Origin: Gamarada debralockiae
Taxonomy: Eukaryota > Ascomycota > Leotiomycetes > Helotiales > Hyphodiscaceae
DNA length: 64,000 nt
Assembly: GCA_002803225.1 (NCBI GenBank)
Contig: NXFV01000400.1
Span: forward strand, 29,075 to 93,074
Direction: 5' to 3'
This document shows positions 24,467 through 36,200 of this stretch, one piece after another; within the stretch, counting starts at the first letter, position 1, and each line of letters starts with the position of its first letter. Made by a program: the position numbers and the translations under genes. The notes under the pieces are model-generated. The model was not told the origin of the DNA and did not search any database. It saw only the letters and a program-made list of their open reading frames with translations.

Positions 24467-27400
24467 CTAACCTTCCGTTTCATCCATATTTCCCTCTCTC
24501 GCAGCTTTAGCCTTCGCCTTCATCTCCTCCATAAAAGCCCCAATCTTCGCCTTCATCTCCACATCATCCACCACATCCTCAATCCTCAACGGACTCCGAT
24601 TGAACGGATCATGAGGATCACTCAAAAGATGACTGCGGATCGTACTTCGATCGACAGTCGTTCGGCTCATGGGTAGGATGACAGGATCTTTCATTAATGT
24701 CGCCAACAGCGGATCCAAGAACTCATCAGGGATTTCGCCCAAGTCTTCTTCGTCTTGGTCATCCATCTCCTTGGCGTTTTTGAACTTGTTCTTCAGCTTC
24801 TCCCAAGCTTCCATGTCTTCCGCCGACTTGAGGCTAAATCGAGTCAGGATGCGAGTTGCAGAGTTGAAGTTCTCAGGCTTGTAGGAACGCCCATCGCGCG
24901 CAACTGCCATGACGAAGTTATCGGAGACGCCTAAGTTCAGAAAGATGTCGACAAATTCTCCAAGCAGAGTTCTGGGGTGGAAAGCGTATTTTCCGGGATC
25001 GTCGACTCTTAAATTGGTGGATTTGGGGCCGACAAGAGTGTCCAGGGTGTAGTCGACCATTGCTGCTACGCGATCGACAATCTCAGGCATCGTAAATGAG
25101 GCACTGAGAGTCTTAGTGAACAGCTTCATCATGGAGACTGTCTCGTTAGTCAATTGCATGTATGATTGCGCTTGACCTTCAGCGGTTGCTAATTCCTCCT
25201 CCTTCGTCGCTCGTTCCTCCGCAGTCAGAAACCCTTGTTGTTTCAGCTCTGCCTGAAGATCATGTATCTTCGGGAATTTGGTAAGGGCTTCATCCAAAAC
25301 GTAGGTAGCATCGTTCAGGAGAAGATTGACGAATCGAAGGAAGAACTCGGTGTTTGTCCTGATTTCACGTTAGTCCCCATGGAAGTTCGGATCTTTTGAA
25401 ATATACGTACTTGCTCTCCTGCGTCAGACGCTGCATGTAGATGTCATTTGTCCAAATACACTTGATAACCTGGAAGATCTCATATCTGATGTTGAACTTG
25501 TCGTAGAACTGGGTATGAGCACCTGTAGATTCGACCTCTGACATCTCATTAGCATTTCTCGAGAACAAAATAGATCTGAGATCTTACCGATATAGAACTT
25601 TATCAGAGCGTGGAGAAGATTGTCATTGGCAAATTTTTCACTAGTTAAAGCATCTCCAATAACGCCTTTGGTACGATGGTACACCGGCCAGGTACCATGA
25701 AACAAAAGAGACACCAGCTTGGCTTTCAAATATGGATTCTTAATGTACTCCGAATTCGTGAGGAAGGTAATACTCAGTGCAATTATCTCATTTCCAACCG
25801 CTGAGATCATGATTTCAGGTACACGCCTGATTCTTCTGTTAGGACGGACTCCAATGTGGAACTGGGAGAAACTCACGTGATGATGAAATTGAAATTTGAC
25901 ACAATATCTTCAAGCACATATTCTGGCAGAAATCTGAACGCATCGGGCGCCTCTGAGGGCAGCGGAAGGCTGAAATATGCTTAGCAGTGGATGGGGATAG
26001 GGCAGAGAGCTGTTCTCACTTGATGGTTTTGTCAGGAGTATAGTCGGTTTTTGTAGCGACTCTCAGAAGCCAGACGGTGACGTATCTCATGAATAACAAA
26101 GACTTCGTTTGCATCTGCTTGTCCCCGAGAACACCCTCAATGGTCAATTTGAGCGCCATTGACTTTTCCAAAAGATCGGCCCACTGTTTTAATCTGGCTT
26201 CAAATTGCGCCAATTGCACAGGGTGCTAGAGACTGTCAGAAAAGTGATACGGTAAATGGTGTGATAACTTACCCCAGCAAACTTCGGCCGTTCTTGTTCG
26301 AGTTGACCAATGCTCTTAATTAGGTGCTTTATATCTCGATCAATGTTCTTTATCATGGCATTTGTTGCCTCGCTGCCGTAGTGATGAGCTGCGAGTGTCA
26401 AGAAAAAGACCTCTGAGATGAAGTTTGATGTTCCCTCGGCCTTGTTCTTGTAGTACTCCTCAGAAGCATTCTGATCCGCGTTCAACTTTGTCTCATCCTT
26501 GATATCAACTCGGGGCTCGCGTCTCAGGTAATCGATCTCAATCCTCGAAACCTTGGAGAAAGTTGTATCCATGAAAGGCTCGCAAAGCCCGTCAAGCACC
26601 ACGGTGACATTCATCATGAACCCATCGGAAGAGACTGCATTGGGATCCACTTGCAATGCCCGACGCTTGTGATTTGCATTCACGATATATGCAAACCAGT
26701 CCAAAGTTCGGTTTCTGGATTTGGGGCTGGCACGCACGAAGTGGTTGATTATCTCGAGTAGGTCTCTCTGGTGAGTTTGCAAGGTCAATCTTAAAGCCTC
26801 CTGGGATGTGTTGATGTGCCGCTTGTCCATAGTCTTCGGAGCAGCAAAGTACTCCTTGGTAACTTGCGGTTGGAGTGGTGATATTCTGAAGAATGGACCG
26901 AGGAGTGTATGCTTCTCAATTCCAGGTGCTGATTGTGCCATGATGAATAGGGGGTGCTCAGCAATAGCTGTGACGAGTTTTGGGAATTGCGAGAACGTCT
27001 TCAATGCCTAAAAGTCCTTGTTAGTATGATACTTTGAATTCGAATCAACTCTTGGCGTACTTGAATGTAGGGCTTGTAGTTGTCATTCATAGTCAAGCTG
27101 GAAAGCTGTAAACTTAAACCAGCAACAGCTTTCGTTAGCATGTTTGGGACACTCTCATCTTCATCAAATCTAGCCACCGCCTCAGTCAAGAAGTCCGGAC
27201 AGACACCACGATCTTCTCCGGGTTCGACAAGTAGGTAGGGAGTAAGTGAGTCAGTTGCAGGATTCTCTTCTCGGCTTGAAATAAAGTTAGCGTTCCGTCA
27301 GGTACTTCTACAAAATTACTTACCCATAGAGTCCCGGCATTTCGGCAGCAAATATACAATGGCTCATACACAGTCGCTTCGCCTCTTTTAATATTGCATC

Positions 27401-28184
27401 CTTCGCGATCGCATCCTTCGCATTCGCATATCCTCTCAAGCTCCTAATCGCCTTCAAGACCCGCTTCCAGCATGGCAAAAGATAGTCTAGTACCGGCTTT
27501 GTATGGGGCACCATTGAACAGGCCTCAGAAATCGCCTCATCCAGCTTGTCAACGGACAGCCGTACCGGCCGGTTCTCATCTTCCAAGTCTTTTCTCAGGT
27601 TTGGTAGAAATATCAGTTTATGGTTGGAGCCGTCGACTCGCTGATTTGGATCTAAAGTCACTCGGAAGATGTTCCCCAGCACTCTAGTCTCCCAGCTATC
27701 AATATCCTCCTCCACGGGTGGCATGCTCGTCTTCTTGATCGGCGCTTTCGCGATACTCTGCTCGTCTTCAGCAAAATGTCGCTTTAAATTTGCTCCTCCG
27801 GATGTATTGCTTACGGGAGGCGTGTTGTTGCCGCTCGCAGGGCGAGCGGTAAGTTTGGTGAAAGGGTTATCGGGTGTCGGGACGGCGGACGGGGCTGGCT
27901 TCACTGTAATCTTCGGTTTTGCGGTCGATTCGGTGCTCTGGGGAGTTGCTGGGAGAGGGGGAGAGGTAGATGAAGATGCAGCAGTTGGTCTAGCAGGGCT
28001 TTCCTCAGTCTGGGGTTTCGCAGGCCCAGAAAGTTTCTCCATTCGTCGTCGTCGAATCTTCACAATAGTGAGTTAGCCACCTTCGAGGGGAATGTCAACA
28101 GAGCTTCATTCCTACCTGGTCCATCTTCTCCTTATCAGGAGCCTCGGGGGGGTTTGAGGGCGGTGGCTGCTGGTCGTTGTCCAT
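24467..28184 (-). CDS. UFD2: ubiquitin conjugation factor E4, U-box protein (Ufd2)
   Basis: Ufd2 elongates ubiquitin chains on substrates handled by the Cdc48/p97 segregase, in ubiquitin-fusion and ER-associated degradation. ATG at 28184 (MDNDQQPPP), then ten or so exons with short introns (first junctions 28184-28116, 28057-27324, 27274-27061, 27007-26273, 26225-26020), all in frame. After a Pro/Thr-rich N-terminus comes the Ufd2 core: IDSWETRVLGNIFRVTLDP, LLVEPGEDRGVCPDFL, HPLFIMAQSAPGIEKHT LLGPFFRISPL, and DWFAYIVNANHKRRALQVD. The C-terminal U-box is complete: IPDEFLDPLLATLMKDPVIL, then TVDRSTIRSHLLSDPHDPF and NRSPLRIEDV. Length is roughly 1,070-1,100 residues (yeast 961), the excess lying mostly in the N-terminal low-complexity part. 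No breaks were found. The adjacent upstream gene on the same strand is an ER J-protein. Confidence 0.95.
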
Positions 28185-28913
28185 GATTACGATGTGTTGT
28201 TTTCCTGGTGTTGCGACGAACAGCGTAAATGTATAAAGATAGAGGGCAATGGTAGCCTCGTCGTCTCGACAGAAAGCCTCTCGAGTGACGTTTGGCCACC
28301 GTACTTTATCGGGCTTTAGCGATTCGATTAGGCTTGCTAATCGGACATGCAAGTCTGGGATCGAGAAGGTTCTGCGGCAGTTGAGAACGAAATGAACAGA
28401 GTAGCGGGTAGAACTATATCCTCGACCCAGTGAATAGTTCTTCGAAGCACTCTGACCTCGTCCACTGAATTGATTCACTGCCTTTGAAGAAATAAAGTCT
28501 AAAAAGACCTCCAAGTGGTCACGTGTCTGAACCGGAGCCTTGTCCAGGGCCTCGAGAAAGGGGCAACTTTGATTGACTCTATAAGGGCATGGAGAGCGAA
28601 AAAGCAGTGCCCTCGGTTATTCACTTACTGTGAGAATCTTTGAGAATTTCTACGCGAACAGGGGGAATGTTCCTGCAGCGTTAAGCCCTTGTTGTCCATT
28701 GACGATCGACTCACATGCCCACACATCACATCATCGGATGAGGCGCAAAAGTGCGACATTGAGTTCCAAATCAGTATAGCATTCATGGATGCTTTCTCTA
28801 TTATGAATTGATCCCTATGAACCCATCATGTCATTTGCCCCTGAATGCAGCAGTCCCAAACGCCATGCTTCCCCAGAATCCCAACTTGTACAAAGACTGA
28901 TAAGACAGTCAAC
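28185..28913. promoter_or_regulatory. UFD2 upstream region and 3' region of the J-protein gene
   Basis: About 730 bases between two minus-strand genes. A minus-strand open frame continues from UFD2 into this region up to 28514, but it precedes the likely ATG and resembles leader sequence. No defined element was recognised. Confidence 0.4.
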
Positions 28914-30066
28914 TCAGTATGAACCTCTGGCCAAATTCATCGAGTCGAGTTTTCGACAGCTCTTCATCTCCAAGTTCCTCGCGCGGTTCATCTTCTCCAC
29001 GTCCTGCACAAACCATCCTTGGGCCTCGTTCACTAGCCTTTGCTGATGTTCTAGCTCCTGCTCGCACCCATATCGCAGCTGCTGCACGTAACTGACCTCC
29101 GCTTTCTTGTCCAGTTGTGAAAACTTGTGAGGTGTGTACTGATCGACTTCGAGGGGATTGAGGTAATAGTCCACCTTGAGTCGAGTTGTAAGTCGGTGCA
29201 TGGTATGTGGCGCGACAGGGCCATCGAAGCGCATTGAAGGGCCGGTTGCGGCTGATCCTGAGCCGGAAAAGAGCGATGATAAAAGTGGTAGTACGAAGAG
29301 AATCAGAAGAGGTAGTAGTCCCATAATCGTTGAGCGTAATCCAGCGGGGGGGTCTTGTGGCTCATTTGGATCCCGCGGTCTTCTTCGAGGTCTTGCACCA
29401 CCAAATTGATGTACTCTGACACCAGGGCCGCCTCCCAGATTGAACACAAATCCTGGTCCAGCATCGAACATTCCACCGCCTAGAAGTCTGTCAGCCCTTC
29501 TCCACCAAGACGAATGCATCTCACTCACCACCGCCAAAAGGTCCAAAACCTCCTCCTCCACCCCCAAAGAACCTATTAAACATTTCCTCCGGACTAATCT
29601 CCTCCTCCCACATCCCACCACCACCGCTGCCCCTCGCACTCGAACGCGGCGTGCTCGCGAACCCAGAAAACGGATTCTGCTGCGGCGCACCCCCTCCAAA
29701 CCTACTATCCGGATCGCCTCCAAACCGATCATACTTGGCCTTTTTATCCTTATCACTCAGCACGCCAAATGCCCTACTGACCATCTTAAAGGCTTCATCC
29801 GCATGTTCGTGTCCATTCTTATCTGGATGCGTCAGAAGACTTAGCTTTCTATACGCTTTCTTAATTTCTGATTCTGTAACCGTAGTTTTAACCTCCTCCA
29901 ATCCTAATATATCGTAGAATGCGGTAGGAGAACATTTTCGCACTCTTATCACGGCTGCTTTTTGCTCGAGTGTGTATTTGCGATCTTGGTTTCCTTGGTT
30001 GTGATCCCGCGACCTTGCGGCTCCGTTGGGCGTCGTGTCGGCGCCGGACGCTGTGGCTGCGGGCAT
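28914..30066 (-). CDS. HLJ1: ER-membrane DnaJ protein, HLJ1/DNAJB12-like
   Basis: Type II/III J-protein predicted to sit in the ER membrane with its J-domain in the cytosol, where it recruits Hsp70 for ER-associated degradation. Two exons (30066-29529, 29479-28914; 48-base intron) encode 367 residues. The J-domain is at about residues 48-115: AFYDILGLEEVKTTVTESEI, KKAYRKLSLLTHPDKNG with the HPD triad, then AFGVLSDKDKKAKYDRFGGD. A Gly/Phe-rich linker follows (residues 115-190), then a single membrane segment IMGLLPLLILFVLPLLSSLF and a C-terminal DUF1977-like domain (TRLKVDYYLNPLEVDQYTPH). The order J, G/F, membrane segment, DUF1977 is that of the HLJ1/DNAJB12 group. The assignment to HLJ1 rests on architecture. 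Confidence 0.88.
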
Positions 30067-30424
30067 TGCACCGCTGGATTATGATTATGAGCTCGCAGGA
30101 AGAGGGTAGCGTATGCAATTTGGATTATTTTCGATGCGAGGAGCGAATTAGGGATTCGTGGATGGACCGCTTTCTCTTGATGCCACGACGCGGAAAGGGC
30201 CTCGATTATTGCTTGTTCGTCTGCTTTTCGCTAAAGATTTCTAGAAGCAGGGATCTGAAAATGGTGCACGTGATGAGACTTCTAGTTCGTCATCGACGAC
30301 CAGCTTCAGCTTTTACAGCTGGGTTCACTTCGCACAAGTTTCCGGAGCTTTGAAATTCGGTATTACCTCATGCTACAGAAATTTCGAATCTCAATTGGCT
30401 TGCCGAATCCAAAATCCATCCAAA
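30067..30424. promoter_or_regulatory. bidirectional promoter region, HLJ1-like / AIM19-like
   Basis: 358 bases separate the start codons of two divergent genes, so both promoters must fit here. No consensus element was identified with confidence. Confidence 0.5.
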
Positions 30425-30923
30425 ATGTCAACTCCATCACAAGATAAAGCAGTCGAAGATGTAAAAAAGACAGCCATATCCTACGCCTTCGACTGGGGTA
30501 GTACGTCTCTCCTTTTCCATTGCCTGGCTACCAGCTGACAATCCCGCAGAATCACCCCTCCCCCCAACTCTCCTAGCAACCCTCATCACAGCCCTCCATT
30601 TCCGACCCTTCCAACCCCTCCCCATGCTCTTCCCACCAGTGCTTCTCTTCAGCACCTACCTCAACCTCCAAAACTTCACGATCGATTCCGCTGGGTTAAC
30701 CGCAGCATGGTCTGGGCTGTATTTGCTGATGGCGAGGAGGAGGACGGTTGGAGGAGCCAGGATGGGTGTTAGGCTGAGAAATAAGTTTGGTGCGAGAGGA
30801 TTGACGAGAGGTGCGGCTATGGGACTGGCAGGTTTGAATTTGGTGGGGTGTGGGATTACTTATGGGTTGGGGAGGAGGAGGGATGAGGAGAAGAGGGTTA
30901 GGGATGTGGAGAGGAGAGGATGA
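30425..30923 (+). CDS. small membrane protein, AIM19-like
   Basis: Two exons (30425-30500 and 30550-30923; donor GTACGT) encode 149 residues. A second possible donor at 30498 would change only the junction. The protein begins MSTPSQDKAVEDVKKTAISY and has hydrophobic stretches around LLATLITALHF, LPMLFPPVLLFSTYLNL, SAGLTAAWSGLYLLMARRRT and GLAGLNLVGCGITYGLG. The pattern TAAWSGLYLL followed by basic residues, and the small size with several short membrane segments, fit the fungal Aim19 family (altered inheritance of mitochondria 19), of unknown biochemical role. The assignment rests on remembered family features and is moderate. It is divergent from the J-protein gene. Confidence 0.6.
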
Positions 30924-31463
30924 ATGGAGTGGGGCCACTGGAGGGTGAGACAGTAGTAATGAGTAGATGGAAAACCGGTAATGTGTATATCGAGATCTGG
31001 GTTGGGAAGCAGACCCCAGAAGAAAGCTTGGGAAGAATAGTGGTGTCGGTGGACATATTGGAATTGGGGTTGCATATGGGGGTAAGAAAGGCATTATAAA
31101 AGCTGTCTCGAGGCACAGGATTCAATCGTGACTAGAAAATGGGGCTTATGGTTACATGACATTTACTGGTCCCTGGTTTGAAAGAAAAGGGCGTTGTGTT
31201 GGTGCGGATGGATGAAAAACGTTACATTGTACAATACAAATTACACTATCTTCTCTCCCAGATACATGGTTCTGTTCCCCAAAGCAGTATGCAATCCATC
31301 AAACTCCATTCTGCGTCTGGCCTTTGCGCTCTGCATTACCGACGACTTTTCTAACCCAATGCTCTCCATTCATATTGCAATTGCAAATCCCTTTGATGCG
31401 TCTGCTGAATCCCATATTCCAAAACTCCCCATGTGGATGGATGCATACTCGGCCCGTAAACTC
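30924..31463. other. convergent intergenic region
   Basis: 540 bases between the 3' ends of the AIM19-like gene and the Siw14-like gene. Nothing else recognised. Confidence 0.4.
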
Positions 31464-32540
31464 CTAATGATGCCGTTCCCAAAACAAAGCTGTACTGATG
31501 CAGAATGATAACGCCAACGCAGTACTAATAACATATTTGCACATCCTCCAGCTTGTGAGAACGGCACTACGGCTTCGTCGCTTTTCTGTGAAGAGGCCTT
31601 CTAATCTTGAGACTTCGTACTCAGTGATGTACTTGACATCACAATCTCGAACCTTGGGTTCTGCGAAGCCTTGGTATTCTTGCAAGATCGACTCGACTGT
31701 CCACCCAGCCACATGCCGGATGACTGCTACAGCACAGCCAGTACGATGCTATGGAAGAATCAGCAATGATCACGTGCGTGCAAGTAGCATCACAAAGCAT
31801 ACCTTTCCGTGGTTGCAATGAATGAGTAAAGGATGGTTTGCTTCATTGAGAGCGACCTCCATAATAGAGTGCATAATAGCCTCGGGAATCTCAGCTTTTT
31901 TGGTTCCCTGCATATTAATGACGATGTGGCGAATGCCTTGATCCTTCATGAATGCTTTGAACTCGGACGAGAAGCCTTTCTTCACGAGAGAGCTAGGAAC
32001 GTATCAGCGGTCGTAGGTAGTGACAAGAGTAGAGGAGTCTCACACTACGGTCTTCAAGCCCAGCGTTCCGAGAAAGTGGAAGTCTTCCGTCATTGGGAAG
32101 CTGCTCCGATATACAGCACCAGGTAGGACGATTCCGAAGTTGACAGGGCGACCTTCTCCTCTAGTCTTATCCTCCTTTGTAGCCTGAATGCTCTTGGCAA
32201 CTGGAGAAGGTGTCAGCAAATGAATTGCTGCGCGTGATGAACGGTACTACACGAAAAGCGTACCATGGTCATCCATATCTTCTGCTGTTGAGGGGAATAT
32301 TCCACACATGTCCTTTCCAAAGTCCACCAGTGGTATCATCGGCGTTTCGATGCTGTTTGTAGAGGGGACCATCTTTAGAGGCTTCTGTGCTTTCTGAGGT
32401 CGGTCCTGCTCCTCGGATCCATGTCGCGACTCACGCTCCATCTGCCCAGCAATTTCAGCTTCCATAGCGTCTTGTTCTCCTATGAATAGTCTTGTTGATC
32501 GTCTCGAAATCGTGGTACTTGTGTTCGTAGCCTCCGCCAT
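31464..32540 (-). CDS. Siw14-like atypical dual-specificity phosphatase with C-terminal hydrophobic tail
   Basis: Plant-and-fungi-type atypical DSP; yeast Siw14 hydrolyses the beta-phosphate of 5-InsP7. Four exons (32540-32264, 32200-32044, 31992-31803, 31748-31464) give 302 residues from MAEATNTSTT. Landmarks: NFGIVLPGAVYRSSFPM, LGTLGLKTVVSLVKKG, and the active site HCNHGKHRTG (HCx5R; the intron lies between GK and HRTG), then WTVESILQEYQGFAEPKVRD. The C-terminus ends with a hydrophobic segment (YVISTALALSFCISTALFW) before a short basic tail, which suggests tail anchoring in a membrane. The true N-terminus is uncertain: the same frame is open to 32618, and a separate frame at 32669-32878 (MDLLNYPKQGYSSDEYEIFP) might be an upstream exon, although no clean splice joins it. 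Confidence 0.82.
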
Positions 32541-32878
32541 CTTGACCTCCCTCTCTCTTGTGGTGACTGTTTCGAGACAGCTCATTCTCGAGTTGCGACC
32601 GGTCGAATCCGCTGTCAAGGCAGAACTTTTGATGGAACCTCAAAGGAGGCTCCGGTGGGTGCGCAGATTCATAAGTTGGAGAGAGGGCATTCTGTCGACG
32701 TCTCCAATTCTCGTTCGGTGGGGTGGTATTTGTGTCGCGTGCGAGGTTGGACAGTCGGGCGTGGGGTGTAAGAAGGAAAGCGCAAGTGTGGGAGCGAGAG
32801 GTAAGAACCCTTAGGCGTGGGAAAGATTTCGTATTCGTCTGACGAGTAGCCTTGTTTTGGGTAGTTCAGCAGGTCCAT

Positions 32879-33753
32879 GGCATGCAGGGCTTTCGAGGTG
32901 AATGAGTTCGGGTGCGGATCGAGGCGCGAGGCCGTAACCTGCTGGTGCGTGTCTTAGTCGCCTCTTCGTTTAGCATAAGATTTGGCTACATCATCGGGAA
33001 CTTTTAGATCTAGAAGGTGTATCGGAATCATGCCAAAATTTTGGGGGTTGACAGAATTTTAAAGGATTGTTAAAACGAGTTTTTTTGGCCAGCAAAACTG
33101 TACTGATTTGGTTGTTCAAAGATCATGGGACTACATGCATATGAAGCCAAAAGAGGGCTTCGCCCCCTCTCTCGTAAGCCGACGGGATGGTACAGAGAGT
33201 CGTGGGGCCACGACCCGGGTGCCCCGTACCAATGAAAGATTGGCTTTCATGGATTAAAGGACCTACAATTTGGTGTGGGGGTACACTTTATGACTACTTC
33301 ACAACTAATAAAATCCAGTGAAGGAATCAACTACACAACCAATGAAAAGATGTAAATTGCTACTAAGTTAATTGCAATACAAGATCCTAGAACGCTCAGA
33401 GACTGTGAATTATTGGGGGTTTGTAGATTCAACTGCTCTGAAGGATCAAATAACGAGGATAATCTCTTCATAATTATTAGTATGTTTCCCTAGGGTTCCG
33501 AAGTGCTCAGAAAATCTGGACGATTCACAACTTGGACAACTTGGGAAGAAGTCGCTATTAAAAGTTTGATCTATGAATCGTTCAAGTTTCTTCTGTGAGC
33601 GATCCAGGGTATGGCGGTTTCTCTTCGGAATCAGCAGCTCGTCGTATCTGAACAAATGGAATGCGTACAAACAAGACCTTTCGCAACACCAAACACGCTT
33701 CAAATGCTTCAAGTACAAATCATCAATGCGCTACGTCCAGTATGTACCTTCTC
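32879..33753. other. intergenic region with a cluster of hairpins
   Basis: Region between the Siw14-like gene and the 3' end of the Ima1 gene. It is AT-rich apart from a short GC-rich core at 33150-33250 that can form several strong stem-loops (separate entry). No gene supported. Confidence 0.45.
33152..33250. repeat. cluster of three short inverted repeats
   Basis: Stem 1 pairs AGAGGG (33152-33157) with CCCTCT (33165-33170). Stem 2 pairs GTCGTGG (33199-33205) with CCACGAC (33208-33214), nested within GGTAC (33189-33193) and GTACC (33226-33230). Stem 3 pairs ATGAAAG (33232-33238) with CTTTCAT (33244-33250). The nature of the unit is unknown. Confidence 0.6.
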
Positions 33754-36200
33754 TCATCCAAATGACGCAAGCCATATCTCATGGACCATCATTCCACCAA
33801 CCAGTATTGTACCAAGTGAACCACAATTATCGCAATCTCCTCTTCCTCCTAGTATCTCTAGAAGTCCATAGCCAGCTGCCGCACACTCAAGGCCGCCTAG
33901 GCAGGTTCCGAAGGTGTGGGCAACGACATTTTCGGAGTTTTGCTTCTCCTCTATGGTGTAAATAGTGTTATCGAGTATGGTCCTGGCTCCGACGCAAAGG
34001 CATCCGGCCATGACCGCCAAGTTGATGGTTTTGGTGTACTCTGACGGGCTGTTCAAAGCTTGATTCCAGAAGACCAGTGCGATGAAGAGAGCAATTCCTT
34101 GTCCGATGTGACGGACTCTGCTCGTTTCCATTGCCTTCTTAGAGCTGTGACGGCTGTCGGAACCTCCAAGCGACCACCCACTCAGAGCGTCTACCAAATC
34201 ATCGTGTCCTTTGCTTGGAACATCAGGCACAAAGAATTTCTGTTGTGCAAACTCGATTCCTTGTCGTTGAGAACCGTAGTTTACAGAAGTTGCAGTCTCG
34301 GGAGGATTTTGGGTAGGGAGGCTTCTCCGTGAGACGTTGTTAAAGAAGTTCTCCTTTTGTTCCTGAGACGCCACGCGCATCCTCGGTTGATTCGGTGGGT
34401 TTCGAAGTTGATGAGCTGGTGTTATAGGAGCGGGAGGGACTTTGTACCAGAACTTTGCTGATTGGGGAACGACGGGTGACTGGCCAAAGAGTTTGGTATT
34501 CTTTTGAACCGTTGCCGTACCAAAGAACACCGCATCGTTGTCAACGGGTAGATTTTCGGTGAATGCTCGATATTGCGATGTCGGTTGGGGAGGCTCTGGA
34601 GACCAGTCCATACCACCCAAATTCATACCAGCATATTGTTGATCTAGTAATGGTCGACTTTCAGAGGCGGGGGTGTGTGTATTGTTGAAAAGAGGGCTCG
34701 TTCTGCCTCTGTTGGATGGAACATTTAATGCCTTTAAAGGTTGAATAGATGCTATTCGATCGTGGCCAATGCGGATGCTGCCCGGTTGATAGGGTTGTGG
34801 TCGATAGCGCTCATAGGATGGAGGCGATGGCGTAGATGTCGGTCTGTTTATTTGAGACGGACTCGCACCTATCTCATTCAGAGCATCGCGCATGCTGTTG
34901 CCATTCTGATCCGGGCTGCTTCCTGGTCCAATGTAGGGAGGCTTTTCGGGCGTGAAATCCCAGAGGACGGTCATATTGACTTTAATAAAGCGGTCAGAAC
35001 GACTGGCTAACTAGATATTTGTTAGCAAAGAAATTATCGGGTGGGTGATGTGCAACTTACTAAGATAACGAACAGAAGTATGAAAAGATGTGCTGCTGCT
35101 CCAGCCGGGGATGTACTAGTATCTGTGAAGCCTCTATCTCTCATGACGAAATAGAATAAAACCCGAACTACAAGCAAAATAAACTGGTGTTTGTACCAGT
35201 CGCCGATTCCCTCGATATGGCTCGAAAAGCCGTTGTACCATTGCCTGAACTTCGGATTCCACCAAAATGAAGCAGCACTGCAGATCAGACCCCAACGGCC
35301 CAAGCTGCTTCCCGTTGGAAGAAAGGAGGAGGCTTCAGATAAGGTAGATAGTAGTACTGGGATAAAGGCGGAAAGAGGAGAATCGGGTGTCGTCGTACAA
35401 TGGTGTTCTGCAATGGCAACCAGTGCAATCATATGCCAAAGCAACTGACCAAAGAGCCCGATGTACCAGAGAGATTTGCCCATAAAATCCCGCATGTCAG
35501 CAAGCGTGATCCTCTTGATAGCAAATCTCATTTTGCGCGACTTGTCCAACTTTCTTCGAAGGTTGTCGGACCGTGATGTTTTCTTCGTTTCTACTACTCG
35601 CTCGCGGACCTTTGGCCAACAGTCTTCGCAGACCTGAGGATACAACTTCTCAAGGCTATTGCGGTATTTATAGTACTTGCGTTCTGATTCTCCATATTCG
35701 GGATGTGACGGGTCGGTCTCGACGTGGTATTGTTGGAGACTCGCTGTGAAGAGGTGTTGATTGTGGAGACAGGTTGAGCAGAAGAGTGCAGAACGGGAGC
35801 CTTGAGAGGAGGTTTCGGATAATGGAGAATCGGCACGAGAGAAGGAGTATTTGAGGACGTTAGAAGATGCATGGTCGGTAGCAACTGGAGGATCGGTGAT
35901 ATCGCCATTCTGTCGAAGATATTAGTATGTATTCGGACATTGTTTTCAAGTGGACGGACGTACCTCGTCGAGAAAGTTCATCGAGTCGCATCGAGCGCAC
36001 TCCCACTGCGTTATAAGTCCGTCATATTTGATGCCTGATTTCTTGTTGCAATAGAAGCAAACAAGATGTTTCCGGCCGAATGCAGGAGGAGCCATGTGTC
36101 CATGATATTGAGAGCTGTCGTGAATTCCTGGGATGGATTGAACGATTCTGCCGCCAAGGTTGGAGGACTTTGCGCAGCGGCAGCGGGTTCCGAACGCCAT
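33754..36200 (-). CDS. IMA1: inner nuclear membrane protein Ima1 (NET5/Samp1 homologue)
   Basis: Ima1 is an integral protein of the inner nuclear membrane linked to centromeric chromatin and nuclear-envelope-cytoskeleton coupling in fission yeast. Three exons (36200-35964, 35909-35061, 35010-33754) encode 780 residues. The N-terminal zinc domain has CRCAKSS, HLVCFYCNKKSG and WECARCDSMNFLDENGDITD, then SALFCSTCLHNQHL and YPQVCEDCWPKVRER. Residues about 235-370 contain several membrane segments (YIGLFGQLLWHMIALVAIAE and later ones), then a long Pro/Ser-rich region beginning VLWDFTPEKPPYIGP and a C-terminal pair of hydrophobic segments (IGQGIALFIALVFWNQAL; AVMAGCLCVGARTIL). All joints are in frame and no defect is seen. 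It is divergent from ALG14. Confidence 0.9.

Noticed and set aside
30696..31125. Minus-strand open frames over the AIM19-like gene
   Set aside because: Pro-rich antisense translations of the Gly/Arg-rich plus-strand exon.
32669..32878. Possible upstream exon of the Siw14-like gene (MDLLNYPKQG...)
   Set aside because: Looks protein-like, but no splice pair joins it to the phosphatase frame cleanly; kept only as a note in that entry.
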